Assembly: GCA_022763045.1 (NCBI GenBank)
Contig: JALEGI010000020.1
Span: forward strand, 62,001-126,000
Direction of reading: 5' to 3'
Length of the DNA stretch: 64,000 nucleotides
Origin: Simkaniaceae bacterium
GTDB lineage: Bacteria > Chlamydiota > Chlamydiia > Chlamydiales > JACRBE01
Numbering within the stretch: position 1 is the stretch's first letter; the number at the start of each line of letters is the position of its first letter. Positions 17,256 to 26,431 of this stretch are shown in pieces. The translations under genes were made by a program, and so were the position numbers. The notes under the pieces were generated by a model. The model searched no databases. It was not told where the DNA came from and saw only the letters and a list, made by a program, of their open reading frames with translations.

Positions 17256-19221
17256 TCATTAGGGACTTATCCTCTAGCAAGGGAAGAAAATGTTCATATT
17301 GGCGTTTGTGAAGATCAACTAGTGATTTAAGGTTTAGAATGTCGTGACCGCCATTTCGGTATAAGTAAAGAATCGCTGGTGCGTTGCACCTTTTCAGAGC
17401 CGAGTAAAATTCAATAGCTTGGGATACGGGTACTCTCTTATCTTTGGCCCCGTGTAAGATCAAAAGGGGCGTACGAATATTGTCGACATAATTTATTGGT
17501 GAGCGCTTGTATAAGTTGTGGGAAGTTTCACTTGGTAGATAATCTGGGATGTAGTTGTGTATGTCAGTTGTATTATTGAAGGAGTTCAAATTAAGGATTC
17601 CAGCGCCTATACATGCCGCAGAAAAGCGGTCAGTTTTTCCCACAATCCATGCTGTGAGGTAGCCTCCATAGCTCCAGCCACACACTCCCATACGTTTTTC
17701 ATCGACAAGCCCTTTTCCAATGAGCGCATCGACACCGCTCATGACATCATCAAAATCTCTTCCGCCAAAATTGTTTCTATTTCCAGAGCGAAATTTCTTG
17801 CCATAGCCCGTTGAGCCCCTGAAATTGGGTTGTAAAACGATAAAGCCCTTCTGAGCAAGAGTGGCAGTTGGAGGTACTAAACGCATGCCAAGAAAGCACT
17901 CTAATGCGCCGCCCGCAGGTCCCCCATGTAGTTGCAAGATCAATGGATAACGCTTCCCTTTTTGATATCCAAAAGGTAGGGTTAATATCCCCTCTATTTT
18001 CTCCCCATCAGAGCTCTCCCACTGAAAAATTTCAGTTTTTAGATTGATCTTTTCAAGATTTTGATTGTGATTGGTCAGTTTTTTTGGTTGGAAGTGCTTT
18101 GTATTAGTGCAATAGGCCTCTGCGGGTTTCTCAGATGTTTGTAAATTGAGTCCAAGCCACTCTCCATTTTTACTCAATGTTGCGCTTGAAAAAAACCAGT
18201 TATCATCATCAAAGCGCTCTGCTGGGCTACCATCTACCGGAACCTTCCATAGAGAAACTTTTGTTTTACACGGCTCTGATACTAGAAGAGCTTTTCCCTG
18301 GTTAATCCAACCTAAGAAGTAAGAGGAAAGATAGCACGAACCACGGTTGGGTGTTTTTGATAGGAGTTTATAGCTGCCACTCTCTAAGTTATAGAGAGCT
18401 AGATCTTCATAAATAGTATAGTGCGCTTTTTTATCGCTTTTAACAAAGGCCAGAGACTTTCCATCTGGAGAGAACTTGGGAAATGATTGACGTGGGGAAA
18501 TTTGACGTAGGTTGAGTAAATGGCCGTTTTGTAAATCTACAATGGCGATTTTCTGTTGTTTGTAATATGTGTCAATTCCACCCTGGGAAATATAGGCAAA
18601 GGCTATTTTTGTCCCATCTGGGGACCAATCAAAAGCACTGACTCTAGAGCCAAAATCTCCAGTGGAGATTGGATGATAATGTTCAGGTAGTAATGCTTCA
18701 TAGTTTCCTTGCAAATCAGTCAGATAAAGCTGCGTCTGTTTCTTTGCAGTTTCAAACTTATAAGCAGGTAAAGCGTCAGCTAAGGAGTCCTTTCTTTTCG
18801 CAATAAATGCAATTTGACTGCTGTTTGGAGACCATATAAAGGTGTCCACTCCTTGTGGTAGATCTGTAATTTTTTTAGAGGAGCCACTTGCGAGATCGAG
18901 GATATGTAAGTTTAAGGCACCTCCATTTTGTTTCAGATAAGCAACCGATTTGCCATCTGGAGAGTAGCTTGGAAAGATACTGGAATCTTTTCCAAAAGTA
19001 AGGAGGGAAGAGGTGAGGTTTTGGTCGATTTTTCCTTGCCATAGCTGAATCTCGTGGCGATCTTCTTTAAGATGAAACGTGGTGTTTGCGTATACAAAAT
19101 TTTCACCGTTTGGTGAAATTTCAATATTGCGAGGGAGGTTCACATTTAAAAAGGAATCTATTTTCCACTCGGCGTGAAGCGCGCATAAGATGATAAGTGA
19201 CAAAAGAGCGATTTTTTTCAT
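17242..19221 (-). CDS. S9 family prolyl oligopeptidase-type peptidase, copy 2
   Basis: About 659 residues with an N-terminal signal peptide (KKIALLSLIILCALHAEW). Residues 30-390 form a PD40/TolB-like propeller (FPSYSPDGKSVAYLK, FIWSPNSSQIAF, FDWSPDGTKIAFAY, FPKFSPDGKSLAFVK). The C-terminal alpha/beta hydrolase has the nucleophile in GWSYGGYL, Asp in HGAKDKRVP and His in NGGHDI. It would cleave oligopeptides in the periplasm or outside the cell, dipeptidyl-peptidase or acylaminoacyl-peptidase style. Its start overlaps the stop of the upstream paralog by four bases (ATGA), so the pair is one transcription unit. Confidence 0.9.
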   Translation of the reverse strand: MKKIALLSLIILCALHAEWKIDSFLNVNLPRNIEISPNGENFVYANTTFHLKEDRHEIQLWQGKIDQNLTSSLLTFGKDSSIFPSYSPDGKSVAYLKQNGGALNLHILDLASGSSKKITDLPQGVDTFIWSPNSSQIAFIAKRKDSLADALPAYKFETAKKQTQLYLTDLQGNYEALLPEHYHPISTGDFGSRVSAFDWSPDGTKIAFAYISQGGIDTYYKQQKIAIVDLQNGHLLNLRQISPRQSFPKFSPDGKSLAFVKSDKKAHYTIYEDLALYNLESGSYKLLSKTPNRGSCYLSSYFLGWINQGKALLVSEPCKTKVSLWKVPVDGSPAERFDDDNWFFSSATLSKNGEWLGLNLQTSEKPAEAYCTNTKHFQPKKLTNHNQNLEKINLKTEIFQWESSDGEKIEGILTLPFGYQKGKRYPLILQLHGGPAGGALECFLGMRLVPPTATLAQKGFIVLQPNFRGSTGYGKKFRSGNRNNFGGRDFDDVMSGVDALIGKGLVDEKRMGVCGWSYGGYLTAWIVGKTDRFSAACIGAGILNLNSFNNTTDIHNYIPDYLPSETSHNLYKRSPINYVDNIRTPLLILHGAKDKRVPVSQAIEFYSALKRCNAPAILYLYRNGGHDILNLKSLVDLHKRQYEHFLPLLEDKSLMTTGP

Positions 19222-21179
19222 GAGGTTTTCTCCTTGAGAAGGGGGATAAAGTGATCATAGTGTCTTTGCATAGCGTCTAAGAGCATTTTGGGGGTGGGGA
19301 GGTTGTGTCTGGCCTTGCGGTAGATGTAAAGGCTCACTGGAATGTTGCGCTTTTTTAGTGCTGTGTAGAGCTCAATGCTCTGAGAAAGGGGAGCTCTTTG
19401 ATCTTTGGCCCCGTGTAAGATCAAAAGGGGCGTCTTCATCTGATCGACATAGTTGATGGGGGAGCGCTCGCTCAGCAAGGTCGAATTCTGCCCTGGAAAA
19501 TAGTCGGGGATATAGCTATAGATATCTGTCGAGTTATTCAGTGAGGTCAAGTTTGATAGTCCTGCCCCCATACACGCTGCTGCAAAGCGATCGGTCTGTC
19601 CGATGATCCAAGCAGAGAGATAGCCGCCGTAGCTCCAGCCACTCACGCCCATGCGCGATTCATCGACAAGCCCTTTTGCAATGAGCGCATCGACTCCAGT
19701 CATGATATCTTGATAATCTCTTCCACCAAAGTCGTTGATGTTTCCCTTTCGAAACTTCTTTCCATAGCCAGAAGAGCCTCTAAAGTTGGGCTGAAAGATG
19801 ACAAATCCCTTTTCTGCTAAAGTGGCTACCGGTGTCATGAGCTCAGTGCCTAAAAACCGCTCGCATGCGGCCGCGGCGGGACCTCCATGTAAATGCACAA
19901 TGAGGGGATAGCGCTTGCCCCTTTGGTAGCCGCGCGGCAAGGTAACAAGCCCCTCAATTTGCGTGCCGTCTGCGCTTTTCCATTGGGTGGTGATTGTCTT
20001 TGCCTCAATTTGCAGTAGGCTGTTGTGATCAGTCAGTTTTTTTGGCTCAAAGGCTGTGGTTGAAGTGTAGTAGACCTCCTCTGCTGTTTCAGAGGTTTGT
20101 AGGTTTAGACCTAACCACTTTCCATTGTGACTTAATTTGGGGTTGATAAAGACCCACTTGTCGTTATCAAATCGCTCAATGGAGTCCCCATTGGCGGGAA
20201 CCTTCCAAAGTCCTTGCTTTGTTTGACTCTCCTCAGTCACCAAAAGAGCTTGACCTCCATCAACCCAGCCAAGAAGGTAGGTGACTAAGAAACCTCCACC
20301 TCGATTGGGAGTTTGAGCAAGTGTTCTGTAGCTGTCATTGAGACAATCATAAATCATTAGGTCATCGCAAAAGGTGTAAAGGGCTCTTTTATCGCTCTTC
20401 AAAAAGGCAAGAGAGTCTCCGTCAGGGGAAAACTTCGGGGTCGATTGGCGGGGGGCAAATTGGTGTAGATGGGTCAGCGCACCGGTTTGTAGATCGAGAA
20501 TGGCGATCTTTTGCTTTTTGTATATGGCATCGATGCCGCCTCGTGTAATATAGCTGAAGGCAATTTTTTGCCCATCTGGAGACCAGTCAAACCCATCAAG
20601 GCGCAAAGAAAAATCACCAGTGCCAATTGGATTGTAGCTATCGGGTAGTAGTGACTTGTAGTTGCCATCTAGGTCTGCAAGGTAGAGTTGCGTTTCATTT
20701 TCCCACCACTGAAATTCAAATACAGGCGGCTTTTCACAGCTCTTTGGAGGCGCTTTAGCGACAAAGGCAATTTGCTGGCTATTGGGTGCCCATTTAAAGG
20801 TGTCAATGCCAGCTGGCAAGTCTGTGATTTGTTTTGAGGTGCCGCTTGCTCGATCCAAAACATGCAGGTTCAGTGCTTGGCCGTCGTGTTTGAGATAGGC
20901 AATTTGCGTTTCATCTGGAGAGAAGCTGGCATAAAAGGTGAGGCTATCCTCTAGAAGCAGAGGAGCTGGCGGTGCCGATCCATTTGTTTTCCCTTGCCAA
21001 AGATGCGATTTCGGGCAATTTTTTGCTAAGTCAAGCGTGCGATTTGAATAGACAAACGCCTCTCCACTTGGTGCAATCTCTATCTCGCGACAGAAGTGAA
21101 GATCAAAGAAAGAGTCGAGATTCCATTGGGCGTGAAGGGCGCTTGCAATAAGGAGAGAAAAAAGTACTTTTTTATTCAC
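19218..21179 (-). CDS. S9 family prolyl oligopeptidase-type peptidase, copy 1
   Basis: About 653 residues, a close tandem paralog of the following gene. Signal peptide (KKVLFSLLIASALHAQW), propeller repeats (FYASFSPDETQIAYLK, FKWAPNSQQIAFVAK, FDWSPDGQKIAFSY, TPKFSPDGDSLAFLK), then the hydrolase domain with GWSYGGYL, HGAKDQRAP and a final KARHNL. In copy 2 the last His sits in NGGHDI, so the two differ around the catalytic His and perhaps in specificity. Both are predicted exported. Upstream is a 60-base gap before the MYND-ankyrin gene. Confidence 0.9.
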   Translation of the reverse strand: MNKKVLFSLLIASALHAQWNLDSFFDLHFCREIEIAPSGEAFVYSNRTLDLAKNCPKSHLWQGKTNGSAPPAPLLLEDSLTFYASFSPDETQIAYLKHDGQALNLHVLDRASGTSKQITDLPAGIDTFKWAPNSQQIAFVAKAPPKSCEKPPVFEFQWWENETQLYLADLDGNYKSLLPDSYNPIGTGDFSLRLDGFDWSPDGQKIAFSYITRGGIDAIYKKQKIAILDLQTGALTHLHQFAPRQSTPKFSPDGDSLAFLKSDKRALYTFCDDLMIYDCLNDSYRTLAQTPNRGGGFLVTYLLGWVDGGQALLVTEESQTKQGLWKVPANGDSIERFDNDKWVFINPKLSHNGKWLGLNLQTSETAEEVYYTSTTAFEPKKLTDHNSLLQIEAKTITTQWKSADGTQIEGLVTLPRGYQRGKRYPLIVHLHGGPAAAACERFLGTELMTPVATLAEKGFVIFQPNFRGSSGYGKKFRKGNINDFGGRDYQDIMTGVDALIAKGLVDESRMGVSGWSYGGYLSAWIIGQTDRFAAACMGAGLSNLTSLNNSTDIYSYIPDYFPGQNSTLLSERSPINYVDQMKTPLLILHGAKDQRAPLSQSIELYTALKKRNIPVSLYIYRKARHNLPTPKMLLDAMQRHYDHFIPLLKEKTS

Positions 21180-21240
21180 GACGGGCTGCCTCTATTGAGA
21201 AATTAGCGATCGAGTATACTCTAGTTACTATTTATTTCAA

Positions 21241-21810
21241 TCAGACAAAGAGACCTCTCCAAGCCTTTTGTCGAGCAAGAAAGGTTCCTTTCTCAGGCGA
21301 GCTATCGAAACTCTCTTTTGCCATAGGAGCTGTGATTCCGCCTAAAACTGTAAGAGTTAAGTCTGCTCCCCTAGCTTCCAAGTGCTTGTAGATGTCATGT
21401 GCTCCACTAAGAGCTGCGTAGTGAGCGGGGGTGAAGCCAAGCCTATCAACGGCGTTGATATCTGCACCAGCATCGAGTAAAAGTTTGACGCACTCTAGAG
21501 CCTCTCCAACGGAGGCCGCAAGAGCTAAAGGTGTTTTGCCAGATGAATCTTGCACTCTGTGGTCTGCTCCTGCGTTTAGCTCCTTTTCCATAGTCTTTTC
21601 ATCGGCGCGCATTGCAGCGTCATGGAGAGCGGGTTTGTAACATACTGCTTTGTGCTCTTTCCAGTGATTTGTTTGACAAGCTCGATTGCAATATGTCGCA
21701 AAAAGACAGCGGGCACACTTGTTAAGTTTGACATCTGTTTTGTTGCAACCAAAGCAGCGTTTTGTACTAGCGTGGGGGGGCGTAGTATGTTCAGTTACTG
21801 ATTTAATCAT
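21241..21810 (-). CDS. MYND zinc finger plus ankyrin-repeat protein, eukaryote-like
   Basis: About 189 residues. ATG 21810 is chosen because AGGAGG lies six bases upstream; longer frames to 21864 lack a site. Residues 19-57 form a complete MYND finger: C19, C22, C32, C35, C41, C45, H53 and C57 with the typical NHWKEHKAVC ending. Residues 60-160 hold ankyrin repeats (LHDAAMRADEKTMEKEL, GKTPLALAASVGEALECV, GFTPAHYAALSGAHDI; quoted as separate pieces). MYND and ankyrin modules are protein-interaction domains rooted in eukaryotes, so this is a good candidate host-directed effector. No signal peptide is seen. Secretion and target are inference. Confidence 0.85.
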   Translation of the reverse strand: MIKSVTEHTTPPHASTKRCFGCNKTDVKLNKCARCLFATYCNRACQTNHWKEHKAVCYKPALHDAAMRADEKTMEKELNAGADHRVQDSSGKTPLALAASVGEALECVKLLLDAGADINAVDRLGFTPAHYAALSGAHDIYKHLEARGADLTLTVLGGITAPMAKESFDSSPEKGTFLARQKAWRGLFV

Positions 21811-21899
21811 TAATCTCCTCCTATGAAACCGAGATAGTTTACACAAAATTGGTGTTATTTCCATAGAGGAAATTGTTCGGAGAAATATAACAGTAGAGA

Positions 21900-23162
21900 C
21901 TAGTCTTTTTTCTTGAGAATGTCGTCATCAATGACGCGGGTGATGAGACGCGCGCCGCGGATCCCTGTTAGATAGTGGAAGAACCACTGAAGCGAGACGC
22001 TAAAACGATTGCGAAAACCGACGAGGTAGGCGACGTGTAGCAGCGCCCAGCCAACCCAGGCGATAAAGCCGGTGATGCGTAGCTTTCCCATGTAACCGAC
22101 TGCGCGGGCAGTTCCGATGGTTGCCATCGACCCCTTGTCAAAGTACTTGAAGGGTTTGCGCTTGCCCTTTTTTCGTAAGAGACTAGCGACGTAGCGCCCC
22201 TGCTGGATGGCGGTGGGGGCAATCGCTGGTAGTGGCTTGCCATCTTTACCCAAGACGCAAGCGGCATCGCCAATGACAAAGATGTTGGGGTGACCTTTCA
22301 CGGTGAGATCGGGCTCAACCATGACGCGGCCGGCGCGATCGAGCTCGGTGTCGAGCGTTTTAAGGATGGGGGAGGCTTGGTTGCCGGCAGCCCAAATGAT
22401 ATTTTTAGCTGGGATAAATTCCTCTTTGATGTAGATCCCCTCATCTGTCACGTTGGTGACGATTTTATCTAGGAGGACTTTGACTCCCATTTTCTCAAGG
22501 TCGCGTTTTGCTCTGTGAGAGAGCTTTTCTGGAAAGGGGGGCAGAACGCGAGGGGCGCCTTCGATGAGAAAGATTTTCGACTTTTCGGGGCGAATGCGGC
22601 GAAAGTTTTTGAACATTGTTTTGTGGGCGATTTCGGCAATAGAGCCTGCCATTTCAACGCCCGTTGGGCCGCCGCCAATGACGACAAAGTTGAGAAAGCT
22701 TTTGGCCTCTTCATAAGAGTCGAGACGCTCTGCTGTTTCAAAGGAGATGAGTACACGCTCTCGGATGTTGATTGCATCGGCAATTGTTTTGAGCCCTGGC
22801 GCTAGCGCTTCCCACTTGTCGTTTCCGAAGTAGGAGTGGCGCGCCCCGACGGCAAGGACAAGATAGTCAAACTTAATGATATCGCCATTCATAAGGTGAA
22901 TTTCGTTTTTCTCTTTGTCAATTGAGACGACGTTTCCCATGATGACGGAGGCATTTTTCTGATCTTGAAGGACTTCGCGCAGGGGTGTGGCAATATCTGC
23001 AGGGGAGAGGGCAGCTGTTGCTACTTGATAGAGAAGCGGCTGAAATAGGTGGTGATTTGATTTGTCGACCATGAGAATTTCAAGGCGCGTGCGACGCAAT
23101 TTTTGCGCGCAGTTGAGCCCACCAAATCCTCCTCCGACAATGACAACGCGATCATAATTCAT
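21900..23162 (-). CDS. ndh: Type II NADH dehydrogenase (NDH-2)
   Basis: About 420 residues. Starts MNYDRVVIVGGGFGG with the FAD-binding GxGxxG; GAGGG-type ribosome site supports ATG 23162 rather than 23195. A second nucleotide-binding site is FVVIGGGPTGVEMAG. AAGNQASP, FVIGDAA and AIAPTAIQQG are typical NDH-2 segments, and the C-terminus has an amphipathic/membrane stretch (IAWVGWALLHVAYLVGF). The enzyme oxidises NADH and reduces quinone at the inner membrane without pumping ions. It is transcribed divergently from hprK. Confidence 0.92.
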   Translation of the reverse strand: MNYDRVVIVGGGFGGLNCAQKLRRTRLEILMVDKSNHHLFQPLLYQVATAALSPADIATPLREVLQDQKNASVIMGNVVSIDKEKNEIHLMNGDIIKFDYLVLAVGARHSYFGNDKWEALAPGLKTIADAINIRERVLISFETAERLDSYEEAKSFLNFVVIGGGPTGVEMAGSIAEIAHKTMFKNFRRIRPEKSKIFLIEGAPRVLPPFPEKLSHRAKRDLEKMGVKVLLDKIVTNVTDEGIYIKEEFIPAKNIIWAAGNQASPILKTLDTELDRAGRVMVEPDLTVKGHPNIFVIGDAACVLGKDGKPLPAIAPTAIQQGRYVASLLRKKGKRKPFKYFDKGSMATIGTARAVGYMGKLRITGFIAWVGWALLHVAYLVGFRNRFSVSLQWFFHYLTGIRGARLITRVIDDDILKKKD

Positions 23163-23222
23163 AGATATAAATCCCTCGTTTAACATATAAATCATTAGAC
23201 TTCCGCGGTCAATGGAGTTTTT

Positions 23223-24164
23223 ATGCTAACGGTAAAAGACCTCTTCGAGAGGCATGGAAAAATGTTGTGTCTAAGTCTTGCCTCTGGAAAAAGTGGCCTA
23301 TCGCGTGCAATTCGCGCCCCTGAAGCTGAGAGACCTGGGCTCGTTTTGTCGGGCTATATGAAGGGATTTTCCCAAAGGCGCATCTTGGTTTTTGGCAAAC
23401 CCGAAATCGACTATCTCAGAGATCTTGATGTTAAGGTGCGGATCAAACGATTGCAGGCGATTTTGACGCCGAAGGTGCCTGCCGTCATCGTCGCGCGTCG
23501 CTTCCGCCCCCCAAAAGAGCTAACCGATTTGTGTGATCAAGAGGATATTGCCCTCTTTCGCTCGAGCATGCCAACGATGGATTTGATGAATAAGCTCAGC
23601 GTGATCTTGTCGGATGAATTTTCCCCAACGATCTCGTGTCATGGAACCTTAGTTGAGTCGTTTGGTGTTGGGGTGATGATCCAAGGCGATTCGAGTGTAG
23701 GAAAAAGTGAGACGGCACTTGGAATGATTGAAAGGGGACATCGGCTGATCTCCGATGATGTTGTACTCGTTCGAAAACGCGAAGGGTCGTATCTTGAGGG
23801 AACAGGTCCTGAGCTCACGCGGCATATGCTCGAAATTCGCGGCATTGGTATTATTAATGTGGCCCACCTTTACGGCGCTGTCTGTATCAGTGAGAGCAAA
23901 GAGATCGACCTGATTGTGAAGTTAGAGGAGTGGGATGATGCCCATTTTTACGATCGCATTGGCTTAGAAGAGCGTCACAGCGATATTTTAGGGGTAAAAG
24001 TGCCCTTTTATATCATGCCTGTAAAACCGGGGCGCGATGTTGTTTTGCTCCTTGAAACAATTGTGCTCAATCACCGCTTGAAGGCAATGGGCTATAACTC
24101 GGCAAAAGAATTTAATGTGAAATTGCTTGAGATGATATCCAAGAAGTCTGTAGCATTAAAATAA
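23223..24164 (+). CDS. hprK: HPr kinase/phosphorylase
   Basis: About 313 residues. The C-terminal kinase domain has the P-loop GDSSVGKSETAL near residue 157 and RLISDDVV, and the HprK signature LEIRGIGIINV. The N-terminal domain (about 1-125) is the usual HprK-type Rossmann-like module. GGAG lies six bases before the ATG. The enzyme phosphorylates or dephosphorylates HPr at a serine. ptsI follows within 45 bases on the same strand, but no ptsH lies between or nearby, so HPr must be encoded elsewhere. This pair suggests a regulatory phosphorelay rather than sugar uptake alone. Confidence 0.93.
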   Translation: MLTVKDLFERHGKMLCLSLASGKSGLSRAIRAPEAERPGLVLSGYMKGFSQRRILVFGKPEIDYLRDLDVKVRIKRLQAILTPKVPAVIVARRFRPPKELTDLCDQEDIALFRSSMPTMDLMNKLSVILSDEFSPTISCHGTLVESFGVGVMIQGDSSVGKSETALGMIERGHRLISDDVVLVRKREGSYLEGTGPELTRHMLEIRGIGIINVAHLYGAVCISESKEIDLIVKLEEWDDAHFYDRIGLEERHSDILGVKVPFYIMPVKPGRDVVLLLETIVLNHRLKAMGYNSAKEFNVKLLEMISKKSVALK

Positions 24165-24208
24165 GGCTTGGAGTAAAATCCCCTCTTTACAGTTTTTTGG
24201 AGATAGTC

Positions 24209-25936
24209 TTGGGGACAAAGACGAAAGAAGAGATCTACTTAACCGGATCCCCTGTCAGCGATGGAATCGCAATTGGCAGGCTCTACCATTTGCGTAAATT
24301 CGATGCTGTCGACCTTCCCACTGTTACTATTGAAAAATCTCAGGTCGAGGGTGAAATCGATCGCTTCCGCTCAGCGCTAAGCTGCTCCAAGGATGATCTT
24401 GAAAAGCTCCAATCATCGCTTCTTTTAGAGGGATCGAATGAGGCTGTCGGTATTTTAGACACCCACAAGCAGATGCTCGAAGATCCCGTTCTCACAACCG
24501 ATGTTGAAGAGGACATACGCAATGGACTTCTAGACCCCGAATCGGCATTTCGCAAGGTGATTACTAACTATGAGCGGCAATTTGAGGCTGTTGATGACGC
24601 CTTTTTCCAAGAGAGACTTACCGATATTCGCGACCTTGCCTCTCGCGTTTTAGGCCACTTGCGCCCAATGGGTGATGCCCCCTCCATTCCACAAGGCTCT
24701 GTCATCTTTGCTAAAGAGCTCATCCCCTCCGACACGGCAGAGGCGCCCCAATCGAGCGCTGCTGCCTTTCTCTCTGAAAAGGGGGGAGAGACCTCACATG
24801 CTGCCCTTATCGCTCGAGCAAAAGGCGTTCCATTTGTCGCCAATGTCGACTTCACTATTTTGGAAAATGCTGATGACACCATTGTGATTGTCGATGGCAC
24901 AAAAGGATTTGTGATTCTCAATCCCACAAACGAAACGCTCGATCGTTATGAGAGCTTAAGTGAAGAGCATCGTGGAAGGCAGGTTTACATCCTCAAAGAG
25001 GCGCACAAGCCCTCTATCACACAAGATGGCGAGAAAATCCACGTTCTTGCCAACCTCGAGCACCTCGAAGATCTCTCGTTTCTCAATAAAGTGGGAGCCG
25101 AGGGGATCGGCTTGCTGCGCTCTGAATTTCTCTTTATGAACCGCGACATTGGCTACTGCACAGAAGAGGAGCAGCACGAAGTCTACCACTACCTCTTTAA
25201 TCAGACAAATCAGATGCCCGTTACCTTCCGCCTTTTCGACATCGGTGCAGATAAAACGCTCTCAAAAGAGCTCCTCAATGAAGTTAATCCTGCACTCGGC
25301 TGCCGCTCTATTCGCTTCCTTCTCAGACACCGCCACATCTTCCGTGCACAGCTCACCGCCCTCTTGCGCGCCTCGACAAACAAGAACGTGCGCCTTATGC
25401 TACCGTTTGTTTCAGATATCACCGAGCTACGCGAAGTGAAGCAGTGCGTACACGAGATTGCAAGCTCCCTTGGCATCGAGCACATTCCTCCCATTGGCTG
25501 CATGATTGAGACGCCAAGTGCTGTTGTGATGTCTGATCTTCTCGCTAAAGAGAGCGACTTTCTCTCAATTGGCACAAATGACCTTCTTCAGTACACACTC
25601 GCGGTCGATCGCACCAATGCTGGGATCTCAGACATCTACAAAGCGACGCACCCCTCAATGGTGCGCATGATTGAAATGGTTGTGAAAAGTGCCCAGACGC
25701 ACGGAGTACCGCTCAGCATTTGTGGCGAAATGGCCTCAAACCCGCTCTTCGCGCCCCTGCTTATCGGTCTTGGCATTCGCACAATCTCGTGTGCGCCTCG
25801 CTACATCCCGATTATTAAGCATACGCTGCGCAACATTTCTGTTGAAGGCGCTCACCAGATTACAGAAAAGGCAAAGACTCTTGAAACAGCCTCTCAAGTC
25901 AATGATCTATTGACTCACGCCATAGCAAACTCTTGA
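24209..25936 (+). CDS. ptsI: Phosphotransferase system enzyme I
   Basis: About 575 residues. Enzyme I moves phosphate from phosphoenolpyruvate to HPr. The active-site His is in GGETSHAALIARAKGVPF; the PEP-binding barrel shows GIGLLRSEFLF, FRLFDIGADK, GCMIETPSAV and FLSIGTNDLLQY, and the C-terminus has VPLSICGEMASNP. TTG 24209 is preferred because GGAG lies six bases before it and the protein then opens just ahead of the conserved GSPVSDGIAIG; TTG 24197 is an alternative. It is probably cotranscribed with hprK. A palindromic repeat separates its 3' end from the convergent ybaB. Confidence 0.93.
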   Translation: MGTKTKEEIYLTGSPVSDGIAIGRLYHLRKFDAVDLPTVTIEKSQVEGEIDRFRSALSCSKDDLEKLQSSLLLEGSNEAVGILDTHKQMLEDPVLTTDVEEDIRNGLLDPESAFRKVITNYERQFEAVDDAFFQERLTDIRDLASRVLGHLRPMGDAPSIPQGSVIFAKELIPSDTAEAPQSSAAAFLSEKGGETSHAALIARAKGVPFVANVDFTILENADDTIVIVDGTKGFVILNPTNETLDRYESLSEEHRGRQVYILKEAHKPSITQDGEKIHVLANLEHLEDLSFLNKVGAEGIGLLRSEFLFMNRDIGYCTEEEQHEVYHYLFNQTNQMPVTFRLFDIGADKTLSKELLNEVNPALGCRSIRFLLRHRHIFRAQLTALLRASTNKNVRLMLPFVSDITELREVKQCVHEIASSLGIEHIPPIGCMIETPSAVVMSDLLAKESDFLSIGTNDLLQYTLAVDRTNAGISDIYKATHPSMVRMIEMVVKSAQTHGVPLSICGEMASNPLFAPLLIGLGIRTISCAPRYIPIIKHTLRNISVEGAHQITEKAKTLETASQVNDLLTHAIANS

Positions 25937-25960
25937 TCAAAAATATTGGAGCTTATAAGA

Positions 25961-26074
25961 GGGTGTTCAGGGGGCCGCAGATTTGCACTAAAGTGATGAA
26001 GGGTTGTACTCGGGCGGATAGCGTACGCCCTTCATCACTTTAGTGTGAAGATGCGGTGCCCTGATGCACCCTCC
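25961..26074 (-). repeat. Dispersed palindromic repeat, copy B
   Basis: Inverted orientation relative to the other copies. A perfect 18-bp stem (25986-26003 with 26028-26045) and flanking imperfect pairing make an arm of about 43 bases, closed by a 24-base loop. Read on the minus strand it begins GGGTGCATCAGGGCAC, like copy D, and its loop (GTACGCTATCCGC) nearly matches that of copy D (GTACGCTGGCCGC). It lies between the convergent ends of ptsI and ybaB and touches the ybaB stop, so it may end both transcripts. Confidence 0.85.
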
Positions 26075-26076
26075 TA

Positions 26077-26364
26077 CTAAAAGGGGAGGCCCATTTTATT
26101 CATGGGATTATCGGATTTGGCTTTAGCGTGTGCCTCCTCAAAAGCAGAGACAAGCAGATCTTGCAGAGCATCGACATCTTCTGGGTCGACGCACTCAGGG
26201 TTAATAGTAATTTTTTTAACTTTCATCGAGCCGTTAAGAATTACTTTGACAAGGCCGCCTGCCTCACCAATAAATTCTTTATTTTCCATCTCTTCTTGCA
26301 TTTTGCCCATCTGCTGCTCGAGCTGACGCGCCTGCTTCTTCATTTTGGAAAAACCACTACCCAT
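26077..26364 (-). CDS. YbaB/EbfC-family nucleoid-associated protein
   Basis: About 95 residues. The family pattern is clear: MKKQARQLEQQMGKMQEEM, then GEAGGLVKVILNG, a short basic stretch and PEDVDALQDLLVSAFEEA. YbaB proteins are small dimers that bind DNA and often sit next to dnaX and recR. Here dnaX is less than 1 kb away, with one hypothetical gene between. Chlamydia has the same neighbourhood (CT335 beside dnaX). Confidence 0.92.
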   Translation of the reverse strand: MGSGFSKMKKQARQLEQQMGKMQEEMENKEFIGEAGGLVKVILNGSMKVKKITINPECVDPEDVDALQDLLVSAFEEAHAKAKSDNPMNKMGLPF

Positions 26365-26431
26365 AACTATTACCCTTAATTAGTTCCCTCAATTATAATG
26401 CAGAGGACCAAAAACTAAAAGGAAAAATTTG

